A stretch of DNA of 58,834 nt from Oscillospiraceae bacterium (GCA_017427645.1 JAFRSI010000033.1:1-58834), one strand, 5' to 3'; counted from the first letter of the stretch, positions 16,557 through 26,602 are shown. Notes: a model not told the origin generated them from the sequence alone. Numbers and translations are program-made.

Positions 16557-18685
16557 TTGCCGCCCTCCTCAATGGGGGTCCACTGGGCGACATATGTGAC
16601 ATCAGCTGTCACAGTGGGAGAGATCTGGGGCGACCACCCGGCAAACGTATAGCCCTCTTTGGTAAGGGTACTGAGAAAATCCGGGAAAGGCGTATCCGCA
16701 CCCTTCTTGACTCTTTGGCTCCATTGCACTATACCGTCCACTTCATAGCTGACGGTAAAGTATTGATCTTGCTCCGGACCCTTGCTGACAGTAAACGTTA
16801 TAACGGTTCCCTCGGCCACATTCAGCTTTGGCTCAAGGCTTTGATTAATGACCGTGCCTTCCGGTTCACTGCTATATTCGTAAATGGAGGCCCCTACAGA
16901 CAAGCCGGCGTTTTGTGCGGCAGCAGAGGCGGATTCGATGGTGGAGCCGATATAGCTTCCCACCTCCACCACCCGCAGGCCGCGGCTGACGGTGAAGACG
17001 ATGGTGGTGCCCTCCTCCACCGTGGCGGTGGGCTCGATGCTCTGCTTGATCACGGTGCCGTCAGGCTTGTCGCTGTACTCATACACGTGCTGGCCAACCT
17101 TCAGGCCCATGCTCTCCGCCTGACGGACGGCGTCCTCCACACTCTGATCCAGGAAGGAAATCATCTGTACCGGCTTGCTTTCGGGCCCTTTGCTGCAGAT
17201 CAGCAGCACGTAGGTTCCCTTTTTCAGCGTCTCACCCACGCCGGGGGTGGTGCGGATGATCTGTCCCGCCGGCACGTCGTCCGAGAACTCTTCGTCCTGG
17301 TGGATATCCAGGCCGAGACCCAGGTTGATGAGCTGCGCCCGAGCCTCCTGGTAGTTCTTGCCGCTCATGTCCGGCATGGTTTCCGCTTCCTCCTCGGCGC
17401 AGATCACCACGTCGATGACAAGGTTGCCGTTGCGGCTGCGGGTCAGATCCGCAGCCGGATTCTGCTCGATGATCTCACCGGGCCGATAATCCGCGTCATA
17501 GCGGCTGCCGCTGACGTGAATGGTGAAAATCCCGTTTACCGTGTCCAGGGCTCTGGCTTCCTCCACCGTGTAGCCGGTCAGCTGGGGGACCGTATAGTAT
17601 TCCGGCTCCTGGTTATTGTTTTTGTTCATGCCTCTGCCGATGATCTGGAAGATCAGAAATACCAGCAGCAGGGCGGCGGCAAAGGCGCTGATGATGACGA
17701 TCATGCGCTTGTGGGCCTCCCGGGTATTCTCAGGGGACTCCTCCTCCTGGATGCGGCTGCCCCTTCCTGCCGGCTTTACGACGGGCAGCGGCTGGGTAGG
17801 CTCCTTCTCCTCCGCAGGCTGCTCGGCCAGCTGGGAGCGGATGTGCTCCATATCCACACTGGGATCCTTGCGGAACTTCTCCAGATCCTCCAGCATGGCC
17901 TCCGCCGAGGGATACCTCTTATCCAGCTTGGGATTCATGGCCTTCATGGTGATCAGCTCCAGGGCCTCTGGCACGTCGGGATTCAGATCCCGGGGCGCCA
18001 GGGGGATGGAGCTCAGATGCTGGATGGCCACGGAAACGGCGCTGTCGCCCTCAAAGGGCAGGCGGCCGGTGAGCATCTCATAGAGCACGACGCCGGCGGA
18101 ATAAATGTCCGAGCGGGCGTCCGGACGGTCGCCTCTGGCCTGCTCCGGTGAGATATAGTGTACGCTGCCCAGGGCCTCCTGTGTCAGCGTCTGGGAGGCG
18201 TTGGCCAGGCAGGCGATGCCGAAGTCAGCCACCTTCACGCTGCCGTCCCGCAGGACCATGATGTTCTGGGGCTTGATATCACGGTGCACGATGCCGCGGC
18301 TGTGGGCGTGGCTCAGTCCCCGCATGATCTGGATGATGAAGTGCAGGGCCTCCCGCCAGTCCATCTTCCCCCGGCGCTCCATATACTGCTTCAGGGTAAT
18401 GCCGTCGATCAGCTCCATGACGATATAGTCCAGGTCGTCGCTGCTGGAGACGTCGTAGACGGAGACGATATTGGCATGGGAGAGCTGGGCGACCGCCAGG
18501 GACTCATCCCGGAAGCGGCGGCGGAACTCGGCGCTGTCCGCCAGGTCGCTTTTTAGGATCTTGACGGCCACCAGACGGTTCAGCCTGTGGCACTTCGCTT
18601 TATAGACATTGGCCATCCCGCCGCGACCGATAAGCTCCAGTATCTCGTAGCGGTTATCCAACATTTTTCCGATATATTGATCCAT
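16553..18685 (-). CDS. prkC: PASTA-domain Ser/Thr kinase with a C-terminal InlB-type repeat
   Basis: A 710-residue membrane kinase that senses peptidoglycan fragments. The cytoplasmic kinase domain (about 1-275) has IGRGGMANVYKAK, the VAVKIL Lys, catalytic HRDIKPQNI, DFGIA and SPEQARGD. A polar linker leads to one membrane helix (about 330-352), then four PASTA domains (about 365-640). PASTA 3 and 4 are close copies (VYEYSDKPDGTVIKQS and IYEYSSEPEGTVINQS). The last 60 or so residues (FTVSYEVDGIVQWSQ ... GYTFAGWSPQISPTV ... VAQW) look like an InlB/Flg_new repeat, unusual for this family. It pairs with prpC. Confidence 0.95.
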   Translation of the reverse strand: MDQYIGKMLDNRYEILELIGRGGMANVYKAKCHRLNRLVAVKILKSDLADSAEFRRRFRDESLAVAQLSHANIVSVYDVSSSDDLDYIVMELIDGITLKQYMERRGKMDWREALHFIIQIMRGLSHAHSRGIVHRDIKPQNIMVLRDGSVKVADFGIACLANASQTLTQEALGSVHYISPEQARGDRPDARSDIYSAGVVLYEMLTGRLPFEGDSAVSVAIQHLSSIPLAPRDLNPDVPEALELITMKAMNPKLDKRYPSAEAMLEDLEKFRKDPSVDMEHIRSQLAEQPAEEKEPTQPLPVVKPAGRGSRIQEEESPENTREAHKRMIVIISAFAAALLLVFLIFQIIGRGMNKNNNQEPEYYTVPQLTGYTVEEARALDTVNGIFTIHVSGSRYDADYRPGEIIEQNPAADLTRSRNGNLVIDVVICAEEEAETMPDMSGKNYQEARAQLINLGLGLDIHQDEEFSDDVPAGQIIRTTPGVGETLKKGTYVLLICSKGPESKPVQMISFLDQSVEDAVRQAESMGLKVGQHVYEYSDKPDGTVIKQSIEPTATVEEGTTIVFTVSRGLRVVEVGSYIGSTIESASAAAQNAGLSVGASIYEYSSEPEGTVINQSLEPKLNVAEGTVITFTVSKGPEQDQYFTVSYEVDGIVQWSQRVKKGADTPFPDFLSTLTKEGYTFAGWSPQISPTVTADVTYVAQWTPIEEGGN

Positions 18686-18727
18686 ACTGTTCTATCCTTT
18701 CTCTGACTCGCTGCCTCTGATCCTCTG

Positions 18728-19459
18728 TCAGATATTCATGATCAGAACGATCGTCACGTTGTCGGGCGCGCCGCGCTGACGTGACAGCACAAGGAGTCTC
18801 TCCAGACAGTCGTCCGGGTCGCCGCCGTGGATGACCTCAAAGAGGATCTCCTGGTCGGAGACCGTATTGACCAGTCCGTCCGAGCAGAGCAGGATAAAGT
18901 CGCCCTGCTTCCAGTCCACCGGGAAGGTATCTGCTCTGGGCTGGGGATCGGGCCCCAGGGCCCTGGTGATCAGGTTGCGCTTGGGATGGTGGCGGGCCTC
19001 CTCCGGCGTCAGCTCGCCTCTGGCGATCATGTCCTCCACCACGGAGTGATCCCGGGTGATCCGGGAAATCCCATCCTGGTTGATGAGATACCCCCGGCTG
19101 TCGCCGATATTGGTGACCAGCGCCATATCCTCCCGCGCAATGGCGGAGACCAGCGTGGTGCCCATCCGCTCCATGCCGGGATGGGTCGCCGCCTCCGCCC
19201 GGATGGCGTCGTTTGCCATGGAAACACAGTACAGAGAGGTCTGCGCCATCTGCTGGGGCGTCATATCGTCCCGCAGCAGTTTTTCCATCTGTTCCAGATA
19301 GACCTCCACCGCAATGGCGCTGGCCCGCTGGCCGCCGTTGGTGCCACCCATACCGTCGCATACCTGCGCCACCGTACAGCCGCCCAACGTACGGACGGCA
19401 TAGGCGTCCTGGTTCTCCTCGCGCACCAGTCCGGTGTCGGTGATGCCCCAGATTTTCAT
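18728..19459 (-). CDS. prpC: PP2C-family Ser/Thr phosphatase
   Basis: A 243-residue metal-dependent phosphatase, the partner that reverses PrkC phosphorylation. PP2C motifs are in order: TDTGLVREENQDAY, VCDGMGGTNGGQRAS with metal-binding Asp, GTTLVSAI, NIGDSRGYLI, ITRDHSVV, FILLCSDGLVN and DNVTIVLI. Length is normal. Its ATG overlaps the rlmN stop by 4 bp, and prkC follows after 42 bp, giving the standard rlmN-prpC-prkC-rsgA order. Confidence 0.95.
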   Translation of the reverse strand: MKIWGITDTGLVREENQDAYAVRTLGGCTVAQVCDGMGGTNGGQRASAIAVEVYLEQMEKLLRDDMTPQQMAQTSLYCVSMANDAIRAEAATHPGMERMGTTLVSAIAREDMALVTNIGDSRGYLINQDGISRITRDHSVVEDMIARGELTPEEARHHPKRNLITRALGPDPQPRADTFPVDWKQGDFILLCSDGLVNTVSDQEILFEVIHGGDPDDCLERLLVLSRQRGAPDNVTIVLIMNI

Positions 19460-20490
19460 ACGCTTCCCCCTTTTTCTTCCATGGCCCTGCGGCGCAGTTG
19501 GCCGCAGGAGGCGTCGATATCGCCGCCCAGGCTTCGCCGCACGGTAGCGGTGATGCCGTGGGATTCCAGCCGTTTCTGAAAGGCACTGATCCGCCGGCTG
19601 GGCTTGAATGGGCTTTCCACCACGTCGTTGAGCGGGATCAGATTCACGTGTCCCGGCATCCCGTGGATGCGCCGGGCAATCAGGTCGGCCTGCCAGTCCT
19701 GGTCGTTGACGCCGTCGATCATGGCGTACTCAAAGGATATGCGGCGGCCGGTCTTTTCAAAATAGCGGTGGCACGCTTCGAAGAGTTTATCCACGTCGTA
19801 GGCCCGGTTGACCGGCATGATCCGGCTGCGTGTCTCGCTGTCCGGCGCATGGAGCGACACGGACAGCGTCAGCTGCAGGCGCAGCTCCGCCAGAGCGTCG
19901 ATACCGGGGATCACGCCGCAGGTGGACAGGCTGATATGCCGCATGCCGATATTCAGTCCGTCCGGGTGGTTGACCAGCTCCAGAAAGCGCAGCACGTTGT
20001 CCATATTGTCCAGCGGCTCGCCGATCCCCATCAGGACGATGTTGGAGATGTCCTCTCCGGCATCCAGCCGGGTAAACAGCACCTGATCCAGCATTTCGGA
20101 GGGCGTCAGATCCCGCACCTTGCCCGCAATGGTGGAGGCACAGAAAGCGCACCCCATGCGGCATCCCACCTGGGAGGAAATGCAGACCGTGTTGCCGTGA
20201 TGATAGCGCATCAGCACGGTTTCGATGCAGTTGCCGTCCTGCAGACGCCAGAGGTATTTGACGGTGCCGTCCAGCCGGGACACCTGCCTGCGCTCCACCA
20301 CGGGAGCGGTGATGCGATACTCCCGGCTCAGCTTTTGACGCAGGTCCCGGGAGAGATTGCTCATCCCGTCAAAGGACACGGCCCCCCGGTGCAGCCAGGT
20401 GAAGATCTGCTTACCGCGGAAAGCGGGCTCCCCTATCCGGCGGAGCTCATCCGTCATTTCCTCCAGGGTCATGGATTTGATGTCGATCAT
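19456..20490 (-). CDS. rlmN: 23S rRNA (adenine2503-C2)-methyltransferase
   Basis: A 344-residue radical SAM enzyme that methylates C2 of A2503 in 23S rRNA and A37 of some tRNAs. It has the characteristic CRMGCAFCAST cluster motif (CxxxCxxC), NIVLMGIGEPLDN, the ISLSTCGVIPGI region and the C-terminal GGDIDASCGQLRR with the methyl-carrying Cys. The start overlaps the rsmB stop by 4 bp, suggesting translational coupling. Confidence 0.95.
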   Translation of the reverse strand: MIDIKSMTLEEMTDELRRIGEPAFRGKQIFTWLHRGAVSFDGMSNLSRDLRQKLSREYRITAPVVERRQVSRLDGTVKYLWRLQDGNCIETVLMRYHHGNTVCISSQVGCRMGCAFCASTIAGKVRDLTPSEMLDQVLFTRLDAGEDISNIVLMGIGEPLDNMDNVLRFLELVNHPDGLNIGMRHISLSTCGVIPGIDALAELRLQLTLSVSLHAPDSETRSRIMPVNRAYDVDKLFEACHRYFEKTGRRISFEYAMIDGVNDQDWQADLIARRIHGMPGHVNLIPLNDVVESPFKPSRRISAFQKRLESHGITATVRRSLGGDIDASCGQLRRRAMEEKGGSV

Positions 20491-21839
20491 ACTGTTTCCT
20501 CGGATTTTCTGCGCATACGGCAGATATAAAAGCCGTCCGTCCCCAGTCGGTGGGGCCAGAGCGTGATCTGACCGTCAGTCCGGCCGATGGGACCCGGCAG
20601 CACAAAGGGCTCTCTGACAAAAGCGGGGTGCGCCGCCAGAAATGCGTCTGTCACCGCTTCATTCTCCGCCCGCAGCACCGTGCAGGTGGAGTAAACCAGC
20701 AGGCCGCCGGGGCGGACGTACGTCGCGGCGTTATCCAGAATGGTGCGCTGCAGTGCCGGCAGCGCAGCCAGTTCGTCCGGGTCTTTATACCGGATATCCG
20801 GCTTTTTGCGGATGATTCCCAATCCGCTGCAGGGCACATCGGCAACTACCAGATCCGCTTGTCCTTGCCAGGCGGCATGACGCTCTCTGGCGTCGGCCAG
20901 CAGGGGCTTGACGCAGGAGATACCCAGTCGGCGTGCCCCCTCCTCCAGGCGTTTGATCTTATAGGGATGCACGTCACAGGACAGGATCTCTCCCCTGTCC
21001 TCCATGTCGATGGCCAGGGCAAAGGATTTGCCGCCCGGCGCGGCGCACACATCCATCACCCGGGAGCCGGGAGCGGGCCCGGCCGCCGCAGCTACCAGCC
21101 GCGCCGCTGCGTCCTGCACCATAAAGTGTCCCTTGCGGAACGCGTCCAGACGCTCCAGATCGCCTGTGCCGGAGACCTGGAAGCATCCGGAGAGCCACGG
21201 GTGCGGCTCCACAGTTACGTCTGCCATGTGCAGTTCCCGCTCCAGCTCGGCGTCGCTGACCAGCAGCCGGTTGGTTTGGATGGTCGTGGGGACGACCTCG
21301 TTGTCACAGCGGAGGAATTGCTCCGCCTCCTCTTCGCCCAAAGCGTCCAAAAGCCGCTGCACCAGCCACTGAGGATGGCTGTACCGCACCGAGAGCCACG
21401 CCGCGCGGCTTTCATCCGGCAGCGGCGGCATGTCCAGCCAGTTGGACACGAATTTCCGCAAAACGGCGTTCACCAGTCCTGCGGCCTTGGGCCGACCGCG
21501 GCTCTTGACCATCTCCACCGCTTCGTTGACGGCGGCCCGATGGGGGATCTTATCCATAAACAGGATCTGATAGCCCCCCAGGCGCAGGATATTCAGCACC
21601 ACCGGCTCCAGATGGCTGGGCCGCTGGCTGCAGTAGCAGCCGATATAGTAATCCAGAAGGATCCGGTTCTGCACCACGCCGTAGGCCAACCGCGTGGCCA
21701 GGGCCGCATCCCTGCTGTCCAGGCCGTTCCTGGCAATGATCCGCTTCAGGCTCCCGTCGGACCAGGCGTTGGCCCCGGAGATCTGCAGCAGCACCGTCAG
21801 CGCGGTCTCCCGCGCCGGAGAAACACCCGTCCGGCTCAT
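20487..21839 (-). CDS. rsmB: 16S rRNA (cytosine967-C5)-methyltransferase
   Basis: A 450-residue protein with an N-terminal NusB-like RNA-binding domain (ARETALTVLLQISGANAW ... AAVNEAVEMVKSRG) and a C-terminal SAM methyltransferase domain. The latter includes VMDVCAAPGGKSFALA (SAM binding), ADVPCSGLGIIRKKPDI with a catalytic Cys and LLVYSTCTVLRAENE with the second Cys. ATG 21839 is chosen because it overlaps the fmt stop as ATGA; the frame upstream lies inside fmt. Confidence 0.94.
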   Translation of the reverse strand: MSRTGVSPARETALTVLLQISGANAWSDGSLKRIIARNGLDSRDAALATRLAYGVVQNRILLDYYIGCYCSQRPSHLEPVVLNILRLGGYQILFMDKIPHRAAVNEAVEMVKSRGRPKAAGLVNAVLRKFVSNWLDMPPLPDESRAAWLSVRYSHPQWLVQRLLDALGEEEAEQFLRCDNEVVPTTIQTNRLLVSDAELERELHMADVTVEPHPWLSGCFQVSGTGDLERLDAFRKGHFMVQDAAARLVAAAAGPAPGSRVMDVCAAPGGKSFALAIDMEDRGEILSCDVHPYKIKRLEEGARRLGISCVKPLLADARERHAAWQGQADLVVADVPCSGLGIIRKKPDIRYKDPDELAALPALQRTILDNAATYVRPGGLLVYSTCTVLRAENEAVTDAFLAAHPAFVREPFVLPGPIGRTDGQITLWPHRLGTDGFYICRMRRKSEETV

Positions 21840-22756
21840 AAGCCTGTCTTTACCGGATGCCCGGCCAGATAGGCCGCCGCGGACATCCGCTTGCCGCCGT
21901 CGGGCTGAAGCTCCGTGATGACGATGCTCCAGCCGTCGCCGCAAGCGATCTCGATCCCCTGCTTGCCAAGGGAGAGCACCGCTCCGGGTTCAGCGGAAGT
22001 CGGACCGCCGACCGTGGTGCGAAATACTTTGACCGTTTTGCCCAGGAGATCTGTCTTCGCACAGGGCCAGGGGATCAGGCCCCGGACCTGATCGTGGATC
22101 TGCCGGGCGCCCCGTGTCCAGTCGATATCGGACAGCTCCCGTGTCAGCATGGGAGCATATGTCGCGTTCTCGCCGTTCTGCGGGATGCGGACAACCGTAC
22201 CGGCAGAAAGCTGCACCATGGCCTCGCGGAGGGCATCGGCGCCCAGTTCTGCCAGTCGCACCGTCAGCTCCTGGGCGTCCTCCTCCGGCCCGATCTCCGT
22301 TTCCCTGCAGAGGATGATATCGCCGGTATCCATTCCCTCCGCCATATACATGATGGTGACGCCCGTCACCGCTTCACCGTTGAGGATAGCCCAGTTGATG
22401 GGGGCTGCGCCGCGGTATTTGGGCAGGATCGAAGAGTGTACGTTGATGGCGCCCAGCGCGGGAGCCTCCAGGATCTCTCTGGGGAGGATCCTGCCGTAGG
22501 CCGCCACAACGATCAGCTCCGGCTGCAGCTGCTGCACCAGGGACAGCGCCGTTCCGTCACGCATCTTCTCCGGCTGATACACGGGCAGGCCAACTGACAA
22601 GGCGTATTCCTTAACAGGCGGAGGCATCATTTTGTGCCCGCGGTTTTTGGGCCTGTCAGGCTGGGTAAACACACCGCACACCTCGTGCCCGTCCTCTACC
22701 AGGCGGCGCAGAGACGCCACGGCAAAGGACGGCGTGCCCATAAAGAGAATTCTCAT
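21836..22756 (-). CDS. fmt: Methionyl-tRNA formyltransferase
   Basis: A 306-residue enzyme that formylates initiator Met-tRNA with 10-formyltetrahydrofolate. The hydrolase fold begins MRILFMGTPSFAVASL. The catalytic HSSILPKYRGAAPINWAI segment carries the conserved Asn-His pair, followed by GVTIMYMAEGMDTGDI. A C-terminal tRNA-binding domain follows. It is directly coupled to def (4-bp overlap), which encodes the enzyme that later removes the formyl group. Confidence 0.96.
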   Translation of the reverse strand: MRILFMGTPSFAVASLRRLVEDGHEVCGVFTQPDRPKNRGHKMMPPPVKEYALSVGLPVYQPEKMRDGTALSLVQQLQPELIVVAAYGRILPREILEAPALGAINVHSSILPKYRGAAPINWAILNGEAVTGVTIMYMAEGMDTGDIILCRETEIGPEEDAQELTVRLAELGADALREAMVQLSAGTVVRIPQNGENATYAPMLTRELSDIDWTRGARQIHDQVRGLIPWPCAKTDLLGKTVKVFRTTVGGPTSAEPGAVLSLGKQGIEIACGDGWSIVITELQPDGGKRMSAAAYLAGHPVKTGL

Positions 22757-23259
22757 TCCTGTTCCTCTTCTTCCTCCTGGCGGCGGATATACTCCGCCAG
22801 CTCCTCGTCGCTGAGCAGATGGTCGGTGTGCTCCACAAAGAGGTGCCCATCCAGGTGCTCGATCTCATGGCAGAAGCACCGGGCAGTCAGGCCCTCGTCC
22901 TCCACCTCAAAGAAGTCGCCGTTGCGGTCCTGGGCGCGGACACGGACCACGTAGGGCCGCGTCACAACGCCGTACTTGCCGGGAACGCTGAGGCAGCCCT
23001 CCAGCCCGGTCTGCTCGCCCTCCGTGGCGACGATCTCCGGGTTGATGAGCTCGATGATCTCATCGTCCTCGTTCATCACCACACAGACGCGGCGCAAGAT
23101 ACCCACCTGCGGAGCAGCCAGGCCCACGCCGCCGCTGTCCAGCAGCGTCTCTGCCATGTCGTCCAGCAGTATATGGAGGCGGCTGTTGAAATCCGTCACC
23201 ACGCGGCACTTCTTTTTCAGGCACTCGTCGCCCTGCAGCACAATTTTTCTCAAAGCCAT
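22753..23259 (-). CDS. def: Peptide deformylase
   Basis: A 168-residue metallo-deformylase that removes the N-formyl group from nascent proteins. All three motifs are present: GVGLAAPQVG, EGCLSVP (metal-binding Cys) and HEIEHLDGHLF (two metal-binding His and the catalytic Glu). An acidic, Glu/Gln-rich tail ends the protein. It lies 9 bp after priA and overlaps fmt by 4 bp. Confidence 0.96.
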   Translation of the reverse strand: MALRKIVLQGDECLKKKCRVVTDFNSRLHILLDDMAETLLDSGGVGLAAPQVGILRRVCVVMNEDDEIIELINPEIVATEGEQTGLEGCLSVPGKYGVVTRPYVVRVRAQDRNGDFFEVEDEGLTARCFCHEIEHLDGHLFVEHTDHLLSDEELAEYIRRQEEEEEQE

Positions 23260-23268
23260 AACGATCCC

Positions 23269-25692
23269 TCAATCCATACGGTTGCAATCCGCGAAAATAT
23301 GCAGGTTTTTGTTTTCCCTGCGCTGTGCAAATTCCTTCATATACGCCGCGATCAGATCCCGCAGCGTCTTATCGTTTTTCCCGATCAGCGTGATCCGGTA
23401 GCGGTAGCGCTCATTGACTCGCACCACCGGCGCCGGCGCCGGCCCCAAAACCTCCAGCTCCATGGCGGCATACGGCGGCTTTTGGGCGGCCGCGCAGAGC
23501 CCCTCCCGCATCTGTGCGCAGGCGCGGCGGACCTCGTTCTCCTCCGGGCCCACCACTGTGATCACAAACTGGTCGGCAAAGGGCGGATCGCGCCGCAGGC
23601 GGCGCATCCGGATCTCCCGTTCATAAAAGCCCTCGTAATCCTGGCGGGCGGCGTTGCGGATCACGTCGTTGTCCGGCGTCAAAGTCTGGATCACGGCGCG
23701 GCCGCTCTTCGTCCCGCGCCCGGCCCGGCCCACCACCTGCGTCAGCAGGCTGAAGGTCCGCTCTGCCGCGCGATAGTGATCTACGTACAAGCTCAGATCC
23801 GCCGCCATAACGCCCACCAGAGTCACGTTTGCAAAATCCAGGCCCTTGGCCACCATCTGCGTCCCCAAAAGGATGGGAACGCGGCGTTCTTCAAAGTCCT
23901 TCAGTATTTTTTCGTGTCCTGCGCCCACCGTATCGGCGTCCATTCGCAGGACTTCCGTGCCGGGAAAGAGCCGATGCAGCTCCTCCTCGATCTTCTGTGT
24001 GCCGACGCCCACGTGCTTCAGAGAACCGCCGCAATCCGGACAGACCGCGGGCGCCTTCTCCGAGTAGCCGCAATAGTGGCACATCAACCGTCCGTTGGCG
24101 GAATGGTACGTCAGATATACGCTGCAGCGCGGACACTGGGGCGCCCATCCGCAGGACGGACAGATCAACTGACGGCTGTTGCCCCGGCGGTTAAGAAACA
24201 GAATACTCTGCTCCCCTGCTTCGATGTTCTGCTGCAGCTCCCGGGCCAGCACCCGGCTGACGGCGCCGGTATTGCCGTCCCGCAGCTCACGCCGCATATC
24301 TGCCAGGATCACACGGGGCATGTCCTGCTCATTGTAGCGGCGGCGCAGACGGGCCAGCTGATAGATGCCCCGGCGGGCGTAGTACGCCGTTTCCACCGTG
24401 GGGGTGGCAGAGCCCAGCACCAGGCGGGCACGCTCCTGCACACAGCGGTATTTGGCAACGTCCCGGGCGTGATAGCAAGGGGCGTTCTCCGACTCGTAGG
24501 ACGCCTCCTGTTCCTCGTCCAGGACGATGAGGCCGATGTTCTCCAGCGGCGCAAATACGGCGGAGCGGGTACCGAGCACGATCCCCGCCTCTCCGCGGCG
24601 GATCCGCTTGAACTGATCGTACCGCTCTGTCAGCCGCAATCCGCTGTGGAGCAGCGCCACGCTGTCACCGAAATAAGCGGTGAAGCGGGCCATCATCTGC
24701 GGCGTCAGCGCGATCTCCGGCACCAGGATCATCACCGTCTTGCCGCATCTCAACAGCTCCTGCGCCAAGCGGATATAGACCAGGGTCTTGCCGCTGCCAG
24801 TCACTCCTTCCAGAGCCGTGACGCCGGCTTTCCCCGACAGCGCCTGCGCAAGGATGGTTTCATAGACCGCCTGCTGTTCATCATTCAGTGTAATGTCTTC
24901 TGCCTTTACAGCATATTTCTGTGAAGAGATTCGGTACTCTTCCTGCTGCCGGAATCGCAGAATGCCGTTCTTCTCCAGGACCTGCAGCGCCTGGCGGGAT
25001 ACGCCGGTATAGTAGCAGAGGTCGTGGATGGACGTCTCCCCCGTTTCCATCAGCATCTGGACGGCGGCCCGCTGGCGCGGAGCCGTCCGCCCTTTCCTGC
25101 GGAGCCACTCCGACACCGAATCCGCGGATCCGGCCAGAGAGACCAGGGTGATCACCTTGTCGTGGACTTTGCGGTCGCCCAGGGTTCGGGATACCACATA
25201 TCCCTGATCTGCCAGGCGGTGAAGCAGCGCCGTCACCGACTGTCCGAAATGCTCCCGGAGCTGATCCGTCTCCATGGATCCGCCGCGCAGCATTTCGACC
25301 AGCTCCGCAACTTGTCCGGTCAGCGGTTCTGCCGGCGATGGATCCGCCGCCTCCCAGAGCTCCCGATAGCGGTACCAGACCGCCGCAGGGAGAATGGTGC
25401 GGATGGCGTCGTAAAACGTGCAGAAATACCGCTGACACATCCAGATGGCCAGCTTGATTTCCCGCTCCGTCACCAGAGGCTCCGGGTCCATGATCTCGCG
25501 GATCGCCTTCAGCGGCCTGTCCGGCACGGCCTTCTTCACCGAGAGGATCAATCCCTCGCCTACACGGTTTCCTCTGCCAAACGGCACCAGGACCCGCTGG
25601 CCGGGCAGCGCCTCATCCGGGGCGATATAGTCGTAGGGCTTATCAATGGCATAGGTCACTGCAGCCACGGCGACCTTGGCGATCTGCGGCAT
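23269..25692 (-). CDS. priA: Primosomal protein N' (replication restart helicase)
   Basis: An 807-residue superfamily 2 helicase that reloads the replisome at stalled forks. An N-terminal 3' DNA-binding domain (AVTYAIDKPYDYIAPDEALPG) is followed by a winged helix, then the helicase core with LEGVTGSGKTLVYI (Walker A) and LDEEQEASYE (Walker B, DEEQ box). The eight-Cys zinc module (CPSCGWAPQCPRC, later CHYCGYSEKAPAVCPDCGG) sits between the helicase lobes. The C-terminal domain is complete. The start at 25692 follows GGAGGGA on the transcript. Confidence 0.96.
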   Translation of the reverse strand: MPQIAKVAVAAVTYAIDKPYDYIAPDEALPGQRVLVPFGRGNRVGEGLILSVKKAVPDRPLKAIREIMDPEPLVTEREIKLAIWMCQRYFCTFYDAIRTILPAAVWYRYRELWEAADPSPAEPLTGQVAELVEMLRGGSMETDQLREHFGQSVTALLHRLADQGYVVSRTLGDRKVHDKVITLVSLAGSADSVSEWLRRKGRTAPRQRAAVQMLMETGETSIHDLCYYTGVSRQALQVLEKNGILRFRQQEEYRISSQKYAVKAEDITLNDEQQAVYETILAQALSGKAGVTALEGVTGSGKTLVYIRLAQELLRCGKTVMILVPEIALTPQMMARFTAYFGDSVALLHSGLRLTERYDQFKRIRRGEAGIVLGTRSAVFAPLENIGLIVLDEEQEASYESENAPCYHARDVAKYRCVQERARLVLGSATPTVETAYYARRGIYQLARLRRRYNEQDMPRVILADMRRELRDGNTGAVSRVLARELQQNIEAGEQSILFLNRRGNSRQLICPSCGWAPQCPRCSVYLTYHSANGRLMCHYCGYSEKAPAVCPDCGGSLKHVGVGTQKIEEELHRLFPGTEVLRMDADTVGAGHEKILKDFEERRVPILLGTQMVAKGLDFANVTLVGVMAADLSLYVDHYRAAERTFSLLTQVVGRAGRGTKSGRAVIQTLTPDNDVIRNAARQDYEGFYEREIRMRRLRRDPPFADQFVITVVGPEENEVRRACAQMREGLCAAAQKPPYAAMELEVLGPAPAPVVRVNERYRYRITLIGKNDKTLRDLIAAYMKEFAQRRENKNLHIFADCNRMD

Positions 25693-25724
25693 GATAAGTC
25701 CCTCCTTTCCCGTCGATGACGGGA

Positions 25725-25937
25725 TTATTCAACGATGGCCGTGTCGATGGTACGGGCGTCGAACTTGCCCTCGGCCACTTCGTTGATGGCCATGGTAACG
25801 GGCTTCTCCGCCAGGTGCTCCTCCGCCTGTTCCGCCTCCTCGGCGATCTGGCGGGCACGGCGGGCCACCACGTTGACCATCATATAGCGGTTGGGAACAT
25901 GCTCGGTCAGCTTGTTCATTGCGGGATACAGCATCAT
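25725..25937 (-). CDS. rpoZ: DNA-directed RNA polymerase omega subunit
   Basis: A 70-residue subunit that stabilises beta' in RNA polymerase. It has the expected short helical pattern: LYPAMNKLTEHVPNRYMMVN, VARRARQIAEEAEQ and KPVTMAINEVAEGKF. AAGGT lies 7 bp before the first of two adjacent ATGs. It follows gmk, as in Bacillus. The usual next gene, coaBC, is absent and priA follows directly. Confidence 0.92.
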   Translation of the reverse strand: MMLYPAMNKLTEHVPNRYMMVNVVARRARQIAEEAEQAEEHLAEKPVTMAINEVAEGKFDARTIDTAIVE

Positions 25938-26002
25938 AATGATTACCTTCCAATCTGCCTTACGGCGATAAAATCAACAAATGTCATGCGCAGATGCGTC
26001 GA

Positions 26003-26602
26003 TCAATTCTCAGCCAGCTGCTCGATCCGCTCCGCAGGGCGGCAGTGCTCGGCCTGCAGGATGGCGCGCAGCTCATCCACAGCTGCCTCCACCGTGTCGT
26101 TGATCACCAGATAGTCGTAGCACCTGGCGGACTCCAGCTCCACCTTGGCGCGGAGCAGGCGCTTCTGGATCTTCTCCGGGGAATCGGTGCCCCGGGCGGT
26201 CAGACGGCGCTCCAGCTCTTCCCAGCTGGGGGGAGCAATAAAGATTCGCACGGTTTCGGGCCGCTTGGCGCACACCTGATTGGCGCCCTGGATCTCGATG
26301 TCCAGGATCGCGTCCTTTCCCTGCGCCATGGCCTCATCCACGTACTTTTTCGGCGTACCGTAGAAGTTTCCCACGTACTCGGCATACTCCAGGAACGCAT
26401 CCTCGCCGATCATGGCGCGAAAAGCGTCGGCCGTGATGAAGTGATAGTCCTTCCCGTCGATCTCGCCCGGGCGGGGATCGCGGGTGGTGGCGGAAACGGA
26501 GAAGTACAGATCCTCACGTCCCTGGAACAGGGCCGCCAGCACGGTGCTCTTGCCCACACCGGACGGGCCGGAGATGATGAATGTCTTGCCGTTTTTTTTC
26601 AA
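26003..26602 (-). CDS. gmk: Guanylate kinase
   Basis: A 199-residue nucleoside monophosphate kinase that converts GMP to GDP. It shows the P-loop [15 protein letters not shown], the GMP-binding [18 protein letters not shown] and [13 protein letters not shown], and the lid arginines ([18 protein letters not shown]). Its start overlaps the remA stop by 4 bp. Confidence 0.96.
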   Translation of the reverse strand: MKKNGKTFIISGPSGVGKSTVLAALFQGREDLYFSVSATTRDPRPGEIDGKDYHFITADAFRAMIGEDAFLEYAEYVGNFYGTPKKYVDEAMAQGKDAILDIEIQGANQVCAKRPETVRIFIAPPSWEELERRLTARGTDSPEKIQKRLLRAKVELESARCYDYLVINDTVEAAVDELRAILQAEHCRPAERIEQLAEN

